Below, in pieces: positions 34,184 to 42,469 of a DNA stretch of 64,000 nt. The notes under the pieces are model-generated. The model saw only the letters and a list, made by a program, of their open reading frames with translations. It searched no databases and was not told the origin of the DNA. Every line of letters begins with the position of its first letter. Position 1 is the first letter of the stretch. Position numbers and translations under genes: made by a program. The stretch is from the NCBI RefSeq assembly GCF_900182725.1, contig NZ_FXTO01000004.1:62001-126000 (forward strand), written 5' to 3'. The DNA is from Thalassovita litoralis. Its GTDB lineage: Bacteria > Pseudomonadota > Alphaproteobacteria > Rhodobacterales > Rhodobacteraceae.

Positions 34184-35590
34184 ATGAGTGATATTCTGAT
34201 CGTTGATGATGAACGCGATATTCGGGAACTGATCTCGGATATTCTGGAGGATGAGGGCTATACCACTCGTCTGGCCGGTAACTCTGACGATGCGATGAAA
34301 GAAATCAACTCGGAATCACCGGCGCTGATGATTTTGGATATTTGGCTGAAAGACAGCCGGATGGACGGGATCGACATTCTGAAAACGGTGAAACGGGATA
34401 ACCCGGATGTGCCGGTGGTGATCATTTCAGGCCACGGGAATATTGAAATCGCCGTGGCGGCGATCAAGCAGGGGGCGTATGATTTTATCGAAAAGCCCTT
34501 TAATATTGATCAGTTGCTTGTTGTGATCCGTCGCGCGATGGAAGCATCGCGGTTGCGCCGCGAGAATCAGGAATTGCGGCGGCGGGATGTGGCCTCGTCC
34601 GATATGGTAGGGGGATCGGCGTCCTTCCGGGCGCTGTTGGCGCAGTTGGACAAGGTCACGAAATCCAATGGCCGCGTCATGCTGACCGGCCCCGCAGGTG
34701 CGGGCAAAGAGGTGGCGGCGCGTTATATCCATGCCAAGTCCAACCGGGCGTCCGGGCCGTTTGTGACGGTCAGTTGCGCCACGATTGAACCCGACCGCAT
34801 GGAAGAAGTGCTGTTTGGCCGCGAAAGCCCGGAACGCGGACTGGAACCGGGACTGCTGGAACAGGCGCATGGCGGTGTGGTGTTCTTTGACGAGGTGGCG
34901 GACATGCCCCCCGGCACCCAATCGAAAATCCTGCGCGTGTTGGTGGATCAGCAATTCACCCGTGTCGGTGGCACGGATAAAGTACGGGTCGATATGCGGG
35001 TGATTTCATCCACCAACCGCAATCTGGAACATGAAATTGACGCGGGCCGGTTCCGTCAGGAATTGTATCATCGTCTGAACGTGGTGCCGATTGCCGTGCC
35101 GTCATTGGAAGAACGGCGCGAGGATATTCCCGAATTGGCCACCCATTTCATCGAGATGTTCCACCGCACACAAGGCCTGCCCCAGCGCAAATTGTCCGAG
35201 GATGCGGTTGCGCTGATGCAAACGATGATCTGGCCGGGCAACGTGCGCCAGCTACGCAATCTGATTGAACGGGTGCTGATTTTGGGCGAAGGCTCGGGCG
35301 CCATTCAGGCCCGTGAATTGCCGCAGGACAGCGAGAGTGGCGGCGAAGAAGGCAGGGTTGTGCTGACCGGCGCCTTGGCCACGCTGCCCCTGCGCGAGGC
35401 GCGGGAAGTGTTTGAACGCGAATATCTTCTGACGCAGATCAATCGTTTTGGCGGCAATATCAGCCGGACCGCGAATTTCGTGGGTATGGAACGGTCCGCT
35501 TTGCACCGGAAACTGAAATCGCTGAATGTTGTGACCTCGAACAAGGCCGGGGCGCGGGTGGCCTATGTTGAAGGTGATGAAGACGAATAA
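34184..35590 (+). CDS. ntrX: response regulator NtrX
   Basis: A 468-residue regulator, partner of NtrY. The receiver domain has Asp52 in LMILDIWLKDSRMDG. The AAA+ domain carries an unusual Walker A, GPAGAGKE (169-176), and Walker B GGVVFFDEVAD; the GAFTGA loop is absent, replaced by FGRESPERGLEPGLLEQ. The C-terminal DNA-binding helix-turn-helix ends near 455 (RTANFVGMERSALHRKLKSL). With both canonical sigma54 contacts missing, it probably acts on other polymerase forms or as a repressor. It starts seven bases after ntrY. Confidence 0.93.
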   Translation: MSDILIVDDERDIRELISDILEDEGYTTRLAGNSDDAMKEINSESPALMILDIWLKDSRMDGIDILKTVKRDNPDVPVVIISGHGNIEIAVAAIKQGAYDFIEKPFNIDQLLVVIRRAMEASRLRRENQELRRRDVASSDMVGGSASFRALLAQLDKVTKSNGRVMLTGPAGAGKEVAARYIHAKSNRASGPFVTVSCATIEPDRMEEVLFGRESPERGLEPGLLEQAHGGVVFFDEVADMPPGTQSKILRVLVDQQFTRVGGTDKVRVDMRVISSTNRNLEHEIDAGRFRQELYHRLNVVPIAVPSLEERREDIPELATHFIEMFHRTQGLPQRKLSEDAVALMQTMIWPGNVRQLRNLIERVLILGEGSGAIQARELPQDSESGGEEGRVVLTGALATLPLREAREVFEREYLLTQINRFGGNISRTANFVGMERSALHRKLKSLNVVTSNKAGARVAYVEGDEDE

Positions 35591-35596
35591 GGCGGA

Positions 35597-36043
35597 TTAG
35601 CCGGGCGTGGCCGCCCGGTAGCCGGTTTTCGTTTTCACCGCACAGGAATTGGTTGTCAGGCCGGGCATCGTGCCGGGCAGCGTGGTGGGGCGGTTTTCGC
35701 AAATCGGCAGTTCGATCTGCTGATACCCTTTGTTGATCATGCACTGCGCCTCGACCTTTTGGCGCAGGGGCAGGTTGGCGTCATAGGTTTCCACGTCGCC
35801 GCCAAATTCCATATAGACGATCCGGCAATGGCCCCTGCTATTACAGACCTCCCGCGGGAGCGTGCGAATGGGGGTGATCCGGGTGATTTTGTTGACAGGC
35901 ACCTTTTGCAGCGCCTGCACCTGACAGTTCACCTCGTCATTCTGAAGCCGTGTCAGGGTGCCGCCCGCCTTGTGATAGACGGAAACCGGCACACAACCGG
36001 CCAGCAAGATAAGTGTCGCGGAAACAAGCAGATATGGGCGCAT
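35597..36043 (-). CDS. putative lipoprotein
   Basis: A 148-residue protein with a lipobox. MRPYLLVSATLILLAGC gives a type II signal peptide with the lipidated cysteine at 17 (LLAGC). The mature part contains two further cysteine pairs (NCQVQAL, EVCNSRGHCRIVYMEFGGD, AQCMINKGYQQIELPICEN), so disulfides are likely in the periplasm. I do not recognise a domain. It follows a strong GAAGGAGG site. It is convergent with ntrX and divergent from trkA. An outer-membrane or inner-membrane-anchored role is likely. Confidence 0.75.
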   Translation of the reverse strand: MRPYLLVSATLILLAGCVPVSVYHKAGGTLTRLQNDEVNCQVQALQKVPVNKITRITPIRTLPREVCNSRGHCRIVYMEFGGDVETYDANLPLRQKVEAQCMINKGYQQIELPICENRPTTLPGTMPGLTTNSCAVKTKTGYRAATPG

Positions 36044-36154
36044 GGTATCCTCCTTCGCGGATATGCTAAGGGTAGGGCGGAAGCGGCGACAAATCAATTG
36101 ACCGTACGCTGGGGGCATGTCATCCAAAGCCCCTGACAACAGGGGATCGTTGGC

Positions 36155-37531
36155 ATGAAAGTCATCATTTGCGGGGCTGGTCAGGTCGGGTGGCAAATCG
36201 CGCGCCATTTGTCCGGGGAACGCAACGACGTGACCGTGGTGGATAACAACCCGGATCTTGTGCGCCGCGCGACCGATACGTTGGACGTGCAGGGGATTGC
36301 GGGCTTTGCCTCTTATCCCGATGTGCTGGACCGGGCCGGGGCGCGGGACGCCGATATGATCATCGCCGCCACCTATTCGGACGAGGTGAATATGGTCACC
36401 TGTCAGGTGGCGCATTCGGTGTTTTCGATCCCGCGTAAGATCGCCCGCTTGCGCAGTCAAAGCTATCTGAACGCAATTTATTCGGACCTGTACCGCCGGG
36501 ATCACCTGCCGATTGATGTGGTGATCAGCCCCGAACGCGAGGTGGCCGAGGCCGCGTTGCAGCGTTTGGCCTCGCCCGCGGCGTTCGATACGGAACGGTT
36601 TCTGGGCGGGCGGGCGCAACTGCTGGGCATCACCATTGAGGACGATTGCCCGGTGGTGAATACGCCGTTGCGGCAGTTGAATGAGCTGTTTTCGACCCTG
36701 CGCATCGTGGTGGTCGGCATTCGCCGCGAGGGTTCGCTGTTTGCGCCGGAACCGGGCGATCAGATTTTCGTGGGCGATGAATGCTATATTTTCGCCGTGA
36801 ACGAAGATGTGCCGCGCACGATGGAAGTGTTCGGCAAGGTGTCGCAAAAACAGGAACGCGTGGTCATTATCGGCGGGGGCAACGTTGGGCTGGCAGTGGC
36901 GCGGGCCTTGGAAGTGCGGGCTGATCGTGTCCGGGCCAAGGTGATTGAAAAAAATCGCAAAATCGCCGAACGGGCCGCCGATGCGCTGGAACGGACGATT
37001 GTGCTGAACGGCGATGGGCTGGATTCCGCGCTGCTGGCCGAGGCGAATATCAGCCGCGCCGATGCGGTGCTGTGCGTGACGGATGACGATAAAACCAACA
37101 TGCTGGCAGCCGTTCGGGCCAAGACCGAAGGGTGCCCGATGACCATTGCGCTGATCAACGACCCAACGCTGACAACGATGATGGGACCGCTGGGGATTGA
37201 TGCCTATATCAACCCGCGCGCGACCACGGTGTCATCCATTCTGCGCCATATCCGGCATGGTCGGGTGCGCGGCGTATATTCCATCGGCGATGCCGAAGCC
37301 GAGATGATCGAGGCCGAAGTGTTGTCGACCTCGCCCATCGCGGGGCAGCGTATCCGCGATATTGATTTCCCCGAAGGGGTCCTGGTCGGGGGCGTTCTGA
37401 AAGGGGAGAAAGTCGTAAAACCGCAGGCGGATACCCGTGTGGACGAAGGCGATGTGATCGTCATCTTCTCGATGGCGAATGACGTCCCCGAGGTCGAGCG
37501 GCTGCTGCAAGTCTCGATCGACTTTTTCTAA
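36155..37531 (+). CDS. trkA: Trk system potassium regulatory subunit TrkA
   Basis: A 458-residue cytoplasmic NAD(H)-binding regulator of the TrkH potassium channel. Two RCK repeats are visible: MKVIICGAGQVGWQIA at the start and VVIIGGGNVGLAVARALE at about 232-249, each followed by a TrkA_C domain. Nucleotide binding opens or shuts the channel. It sits 17 bases before trkH, an operon. The ntr operon precedes it on the same strand after the inverted lipoprotein gene. Confidence 0.96.
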   Translation: MKVIICGAGQVGWQIARHLSGERNDVTVVDNNPDLVRRATDTLDVQGIAGFASYPDVLDRAGARDADMIIAATYSDEVNMVTCQVAHSVFSIPRKIARLRSQSYLNAIYSDLYRRDHLPIDVVISPEREVAEAALQRLASPAAFDTERFLGGRAQLLGITIEDDCPVVNTPLRQLNELFSTLRIVVVGIRREGSLFAPEPGDQIFVGDECYIFAVNEDVPRTMEVFGKVSQKQERVVIIGGGNVGLAVARALEVRADRVRAKVIEKNRKIAERAADALERTIVLNGDGLDSALLAEANISRADAVLCVTDDDKTNMLAAVRAKTEGCPMTIALINDPTLTTMMGPLGIDAYINPRATTVSSILRHIRHGRVRGVYSIGDAEAEMIEAEVLSTSPIAGQRIRDIDFPEGVLVGGVLKGEKVVKPQADTRVDEGDVIVIFSMANDVPEVERLLQVSIDFF

Positions 37532-37548
37532 GGCCGGGGCGCAACGCC

Positions 37549-39066
37549 ATGTGGGCAAGCATTCGTAACCAACCGCTTTTCCTGTTGCTGATGGGGATCA
37601 GCGCGGTGTCGATGTATGTGCCCGCGTTTCACGCGCTGGTCCTGAAAGAACATTTTGAAGCGCGTGCATTCTTCTATTCGGGGACGCTGTTTTTATTGCT
37701 GGTGTCGCTGATCGGATTGGCGATGCTGGGGCGAAAACGGCACCGTGGGGCGATGGGCGATCTGCTGGCGTTATTCGCCTGTTTTTCGCTGTTGCCGGTG
37801 ATGTTGGCGGTTCCGTTTCACGAAGCGGTGCAAACAACCAGCTTTCTGAATGCCTATGTGGAAATGGTGTCCAGCCTGACCACAACCGGCGCAACCCTGT
37901 TCGATGCGGATCGCCTGACGGCCACACAACATCTGTGGCGGGCGCAGGTTGGCTGGATGGGGGGGCTGCTGATGTGGGTGGCGGCTGCGGCCATTCTGGC
38001 CCCACTAAATCTGGGCGGTTTCGAGGTCACAGCCTCGGCCGAGCCGGGGCAGGGTGACAGTCTGGATATGGGGCTGGATGCGGCGAATCCGCAGCGGCGC
38101 ATTTTGCGGATCACGTCGCAACTGTTCCCGATTTATGTGGGGCTGACGCTGGCGCTGTGGATCATGTTGGTGATCAGCGGGGATACGCCGCTGGTGGCGA
38201 TTTGCCATGCTATGTCTGTGATGGCGACCAGCGGTATTTCGCCGGTGGGCGGCGCGGAAATGGCCCAGTCCGGTATTCCGGGCGAAGCGGTGATGGCGTT
38301 GTTCATGCTGTTCGCATTGTCGCGCCTGACCTTTTCCAGTGACACAATCACCACCGCGCGGCGCGGTATCCATCACGACCCGGAATTCCGTTTGGGGCTG
38401 GTGCTGGTTGTGTGCGTACCGTTGCTGCTGTTCCTGCGGCACTGGGTTGGCACGTTCGAGGGGGAAAACAATGGTGACGGTTTCCTGATGGCGTTGCGGG
38501 CGCTGTGGGGCGGGGTTTTCACAACGCTGTCTTTCCTGTCGACCACCGGATTTGAAAGCGCCGAATGGGCTACGGCCCAAAATTGGTCAGGTCTGAAAAC
38601 GCCGGGGCTGATTTTTCTGGGGCTGGCGCTGATCGGCGGCGGCGTTGCGACCACAGCGGGCGGAGTGAAACTGCTGCGGGTTTGGGCGCTGTATCTGAAC
38701 GGTCTGCGGGAAATGGAGCGTCTGGTGCATCCATCATCTGTTGGGCGGTCCGGTGGGTATTCGCGGCGGCTGCGCAAGCAGGGGGCCTATATCGCGTGGA
38801 TTTTCTTCATGCTATTTGCCCTGTCGATTTCGGCCTTTACCGTGGCCTTTTCCGGGCTGGGGCTGGATTTTGAAAATGCGATCATCCTGTCGATTTCGGC
38901 GCTGTCTACAACGGGGCCGCTGATCGGGCTGGCCCCCGAAGATCCGATCAGCCTGTTGTCTTTGGGCGCGGCGGCCAAGGCGGTTTTCTGTGCAGGCATG
39001 GTATTGGGACGGCTGGAAATGCTGGCGATCATTGCTCTTCTGACAAGCGATGTGTGGCGGTCTTGA
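37549..39066 (+). CDS. trkH: Trk potassium transporter TrkH
   Basis: A 505-residue membrane protein of the TrkH family with four repeated pore modules. The characteristic filter glycines appear in SSLTTTGATL (about 103-112), SVMATSGISP, FLSTTGFESAEW and ISALSTTGPLIG. It moves K+ across the inner membrane as a Na+- or H+-dependent or channel-like system together with TrkA encoded 17 bases upstream. Length is normal. The gene for hfq follows after 129 bases. Confidence 0.95.
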   Translation: MWASIRNQPLFLLLMGISAVSMYVPAFHALVLKEHFEARAFFYSGTLFLLLVSLIGLAMLGRKRHRGAMGDLLALFACFSLLPVMLAVPFHEAVQTTSFLNAYVEMVSSLTTTGATLFDADRLTATQHLWRAQVGWMGGLLMWVAAAAILAPLNLGGFEVTASAEPGQGDSLDMGLDAANPQRRILRITSQLFPIYVGLTLALWIMLVISGDTPLVAICHAMSVMATSGISPVGGAEMAQSGIPGEAVMALFMLFALSRLTFSSDTITTARRGIHHDPEFRLGLVLVVCVPLLLFLRHWVGTFEGENNGDGFLMALRALWGGVFTTLSFLSTTGFESAEWATAQNWSGLKTPGLIFLGLALIGGGVATTAGGVKLLRVWALYLNGLREMERLVHPSSVGRSGGYSRRLRKQGAYIAWIFFMLFALSISAFTVAFSGLGLDFENAIILSISALSTTGPLIGLAPEDPISLLSLGAAAKAVFCAGMVLGRLEMLAIIALLTSDVWRS

Positions 39067-39195
39067 TCCTTTTCGCAATCTACACCGATAACGATTTGAT
39101 TTTTGGGCTGGAAACTCCCTCGATGGCGCGACATACTTGCCCAGAGGAAACGAGGACCGGACCGCGGTCCCACGCAAGAACAAAGGTCTGAATTC

Positions 39196-39435
39196 ATGGC
39201 TTCCGATAAGCAAAACTTGCAGGATGCATTTCTGAACCACACGCGGAAGACCAAGATTCCGGTCACGATCTTTTTGATCAATGGCGTGAAATTGCAGGGT
39301 GTGATCACTTGGTTTGATAATTTCTGCGTTCTTCTGCGCCGCGATGGCCAATCCCAATTGGTCTATAAACATGCGATTTCGACGATCATGCCGGCGCAGC
39401 CCATCAACCTGTACGATGGCGACGACACCAATTGA
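39196..39435 (+). CDS. hfq: RNA chaperone Hfq
   Basis: A 79-residue Hfq, which forms a hexamer matching small RNAs to mRNAs. The Sm1 motif is in [20 protein letters not shown] and Sm2 in [13 protein letters not shown]. It is shorter at the C-terminus than enterobacterial Hfq, as usual in alphaproteobacteria. The ATG was chosen at MASDKQNLQ; an upstream frame adds an implausible N-terminus. An AAAGGT ribosome site precedes it. The stop overlaps the hflX start by four bases, the conserved hfq-hflX pair. Confidence 0.97.
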   Translation: MASDKQNLQDAFLNHTRKTKIPVTIFLINGVKLQGVITWFDNFCVLLRRDGQSQLVYKHAISTIMPAQPINLYDGDDTN

Positions 39436-40709
39436 TGACGCATGAGCGGGAGGCGACCCGAGCTTGGGCTCTGCACCCCGATATCAAATCCGAACGCGAC
39501 CGCCGGGGGGCTGAATTTGCCCTTGCTGAAGCTGTGTCCTTGGCTGCGGCCCTGCCTGATCTGGATGTGGTCGGCGCTGAATCCGTGCGCGTCAGCCGCC
39601 CGCATCCGGGGATGCTGTTCGGATCGGGGAAGATCGACGAGCTGAAAGCCAAGTTTCAGGACGCCGAGGTGGATCTGGTGCTGGTTGACGGCCCGGTGAC
39701 GCCGGTGCAGCAGCGAAATCTGGAAAAAGAGTGGAAAGTCAAACTCTTGGACCGGACGGGTCTGATCCTTGAAATCTTCTCCGACCGGGCGCGTACCCGC
39801 GAAGGTGTGTTGCAGGTCGAAATGGCCGCGCTGAGCTATCAGCGCACGCGTCTGGTGCGGGCGTGGACCCACCTTGAACGCCAGCGCGGGGGATTGGGGT
39901 TTGTTGGCGGTCCCGGCGAAACCCAGATCGAAGCAGACCGCCGCGCGATTGATGAACAGCTTGTTCGGCTGCGGCGGCAATTGGATAAGGTGGTGAAAAC
40001 CCGCGAACTGCATCGTGCAGCGCGGGCCAAGGTGCCGTTCCCGATCGTGGCCTTGGTGGGCTATACCAACGCCGGAAAATCCACCCTGTTCAATCGCCTG
40101 ACCGGGGCGGATGTGATGGCCAAGGATATGTTGTTCGCCACATTGGACCCGACCATGCGCCGTGTGCAATTGCCGGATGGCGGGCCAGAGGTGATTCTGT
40201 CCGATACGGTGGGATTCATCAGCGATTTGCCAACCGAACTGGTGGCGTCCTTCCGTGCGACGCTAGAAGAGGTGCTGGCCGCGAACCTGATCCTGCATGT
40301 CCGCGATATTTCGCATCCTGAAACCGAAAATCAGGCGCGGGATGTTGCGGAAATCATGGACTCTTTGGGTGTGTCCGAAGATGTGCCAGTTCTGGAATTG
40401 TGGAATAAAATAGATAACTTCGGTGACGAAGTTAAAGCTGCGCATATTGGGCGGGCCGCGCGCGAGGATGATGTTTTCGCCATTTCCGCCGTAACCGGCG
40501 AAGGTCTGCCTGATCTGATGGAGCGCATCACCCGCGCCTTGGCATCCGAGCGGCATCTGAGCCAGTTCCATCTGGATTTTTCCGAAGGAAAAAAACGCGC
40601 GTGGCTGTTCGCCGAAGAGGTGGTTGAAAGCGAAGAGCAGGACGAGACAGGGTTTAACCTGACCGTGCGCTGGACGGATCGTCAGGAAAAACGCTTTCGC
40701 GAAATGTGA
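39432..40709 (+). CDS. hflX: GTPase HflX
   Basis: A 425-residue ribosome-binding GTPase that splits stalled ribosomes under stress. The HflX-specific N-terminal domain contains [11 protein letters not shown] and [20 protein letters not shown]. The G domain follows with P-loop [16 protein letters not shown] (about 210-225), switch residues in [10 protein letters not shown], and NKID in ELWNKIDN. The C-terminal region is short. It overlaps hfq by four bases (ATGA), implying coupled translation. A ribosome-splitting or rescue role under heat or antibiotic stress is known for the family. Confidence 0.96.
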   Translation: MMTHEREATRAWALHPDIKSERDRRGAEFALAEAVSLAAALPDLDVVGAESVRVSRPHPGMLFGSGKIDELKAKFQDAEVDLVLVDGPVTPVQQRNLEKEWKVKLLDRTGLILEIFSDRARTREGVLQVEMAALSYQRTRLVRAWTHLERQRGGLGFVGGPGETQIEADRRAIDEQLVRLRRQLDKVVKTRELHRAARAKVPFPIVALVGYTNAGKSTLFNRLTGADVMAKDMLFATLDPTMRRVQLPDGGPEVILSDTVGFISDLPTELVASFRATLEEVLAANLILHVRDISHPETENQARDVAEIMDSLGVSEDVPVLELWNKIDNFGDEVKAAHIGRAAREDDVFAISAVTGEGLPDLMERITRALASERHLSQFHLDFSEGKKRAWLFAEEVVESEEQDETGFNLTVRWTDRQEKRFREM

Positions 40710-40715
40710 TAGGCG

Positions 40716-41048
40716 TCAGTGCGGGGCGGTGTTTGAAAACAGGTGGATGATCAATATCCCGCCAAGGATCAGTCCCATGCCCAGAACGGCGGGCAAATCC
40801 AGCTTTTGGCCAAATACGGTTAACCCGATCAGGGCAATCAACACGATTCCGGTGCCGGACCAGATCGCATAGACGATCCCCACAGGCATGACCTTTAGTG
40901 TCAGGGACAGCAGCCAAAAGCTGAAGCCATAGGCCAGCACCACCAGAACCGAGGGCCACAGCCGGGAAAATTGCTGGCTGGCCTGAAGCGCCGTGGTGCC
41001 AATGGTTTCGGCGGCTATGGCCAGGAACAGGATCAGGTAGGTTTGCAT
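40716..41048 (-). CDS. small multidrug resistance (SMR) efflux protein
   Basis: A 110-residue four-helix SMR protein. The obligatory proton/substrate-binding glutamate lies in the first helix (IAAETIGTTALQ, Glu14), and the family motif VYAIWSGTGIVLIALIGL follows at about 60-77. SMR proteins exchange protons for cationic drugs or guanidinium; subtype unknown. It is convergent with hflX. The gene stands alone, so homodimerisation is expected and not a paired SMR. Confidence 0.9.
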   Translation of the reverse strand: MQTYLILFLAIAAETIGTTALQASQQFSRLWPSVLVVLAYGFSFWLLSLTLKVMPVGIVYAIWSGTGIVLIALIGLTVFGQKLDLPAVLGMGLILGGILIIHLFSNTAPH

Positions 41049-41145
41049 ATAGTCTTGTCCATAAAGTGTAAGTTTCCCGACAGACTGCCGCGCGGCAATG
41101 ATATGGGGCTTAAGGGGCGGGGTGGTAGCCCCGCCTAAATCTGGC

Positions 41146-42360
41146 TTAGCCAGTCAGTTGTTCAACCCGCCGCATATGCAGCATCACCAAAAAGGCCGCG
41201 AGTGACGACAGGCCAATGCCGATCGACAGCGGCAAAGGGGTATCGGTGAAGCTCAGGCCGACGGGGATAGCCAGCGCCGCGCCAAAAACAGTGGCAACCG
41301 CGCCGGACACGCTTGCGGCCATGCCTGCGATATGTCCCATCGGTTCCATCGTAATGGCATTCAGGTTGCCTAACGTCAGCCCGGTTTGGAAAAAGACCGA
41401 CGTCATCCAGAACAGAAAGACAAAGAACATGATCCCCTGCGGTAGCCCGGATACCCATGCCAGCGTCATAAGTGAGGACAGGACAACCTGCGCCGCAAGC
41501 GCCGTTGTGGCCAGTTTCCGCATTCCCAACCGCATCACCAGAGCCGCATTCAACAGGCTGGCCGATCCGGCAACCAGCGCCATACCGGCAAACCAGTATG
41601 GAAAATTGACGCTTTCATCAAAGGTGACGTCAAATATTGGCTGAATCAGGGTGATAGACATAAAGAGCAGCGAAAAACACAAGGTTTGCGCCAGAATGGA
41701 CAGGCGCACAGTGGGGTGGGCAAACATTTCTTTTACGGCGGCCCACATGATCGACCAGCGCAACGGACGGCGATTTTCGCGCGGCAGGGATTCGGGTTGG
41801 CGCATTGCCAGCCAGCCCGCAGCGCACAATGCGAATAAAATGAACGCAAGGAAAATGCCTCGCCAGCCGGCCATAGCAATGATGACAGACCCCATAAGCG
41901 GCGCGACCGCTGGCACCAGCGTAAAGACCATCATCACAAAGGACATGATCCGCGCCATTTCACGGCCTGCGTAAACGTCACGGACGATGGCCAACCCCAC
42001 AACCCGAGGCCCGGCAGCCCCCAATCCGCCCAAGAATCGCGCGAACAGGACCAGTTCCAACCCCTGCGCGAAATAGGCCAATATGGCCCCGACGATATAC
42101 AGCGCAGCACCCCCCAGAATGATCGGCTTGCGCCCGAATGTGTCAGACAGCGGGCCGGTAAAAAAGGTGCCGATGCCCATGCCCAGCACGAAACTGGTCA
42201 GGATCAACTGCGCCCGATTGATGTCATCGGGGCTAAGTTCCTGCGCAATTTCCGGCAGGGCGGGCAGCATGGAATCGATAGAGAACGCAATAGTCGCGAA
42301 GAGCATAGCCATAAGGGCGATGAATTCGACGCGAGACAGCGCGGGGCGTGTCTTGGGCAT
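41146..42360 (-). CDS. Bcr/CflA-type multidrug MFS transporter
   Basis: A 404-residue major-facilitator protein with twelve helices. The first is FIALMAMLFATIAFSIDSML, a typical Bcr/CflA start; the MFS loop motif GPLSDTFGRKPIILGG (about 68-83) and the antiporter-like segment GLGAAGPRVVGLAIVRD are clear. Bcr exporters handle bicyclomycin, chloramphenicol or sulfonamide-type drugs. A possible 3' hairpin (GGCGGGG/CCCCGCC, 41116-41135) lacks a T-run. No regulator gene is adjacent. Confidence 0.9.
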   Translation of the reverse strand: MPKTRPALSRVEFIALMAMLFATIAFSIDSMLPALPEIAQELSPDDINRAQLILTSFVLGMGIGTFFTGPLSDTFGRKPIILGGAALYIVGAILAYFAQGLELVLFARFLGGLGAAGPRVVGLAIVRDVYAGREMARIMSFVMMVFTLVPAVAPLMGSVIIAMAGWRGIFLAFILFALCAAGWLAMRQPESLPRENRRPLRWSIMWAAVKEMFAHPTVRLSILAQTLCFSLLFMSITLIQPIFDVTFDESVNFPYWFAGMALVAGSASLLNAALVMRLGMRKLATTALAAQVVLSSLMTLAWVSGLPQGIMFFVFLFWMTSVFFQTGLTLGNLNAITMEPMGHIAGMAASVSGAVATVFGAALAIPVGLSFTDTPLPLSIGIGLSSLAAFLVMLHMRRVEQLTG

Positions 42361-42469
42361 GGGAATGATCCTGTCAAATTACCTGATGCCGCTAACACGT
42401 CCGACCGCGAAGGGCCAGACGTGGGGACTACGGTGTTTAACAGATGAACAGGATGACCTAACGCAAAGT

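Noticed and set aside
41115-41135. GGCGGGG/CCCCGCC hairpin as terminator of the Bcr-type gene
   Set aside because: No T-run follows on the minus strand; could be chance in GC-rich DNA.
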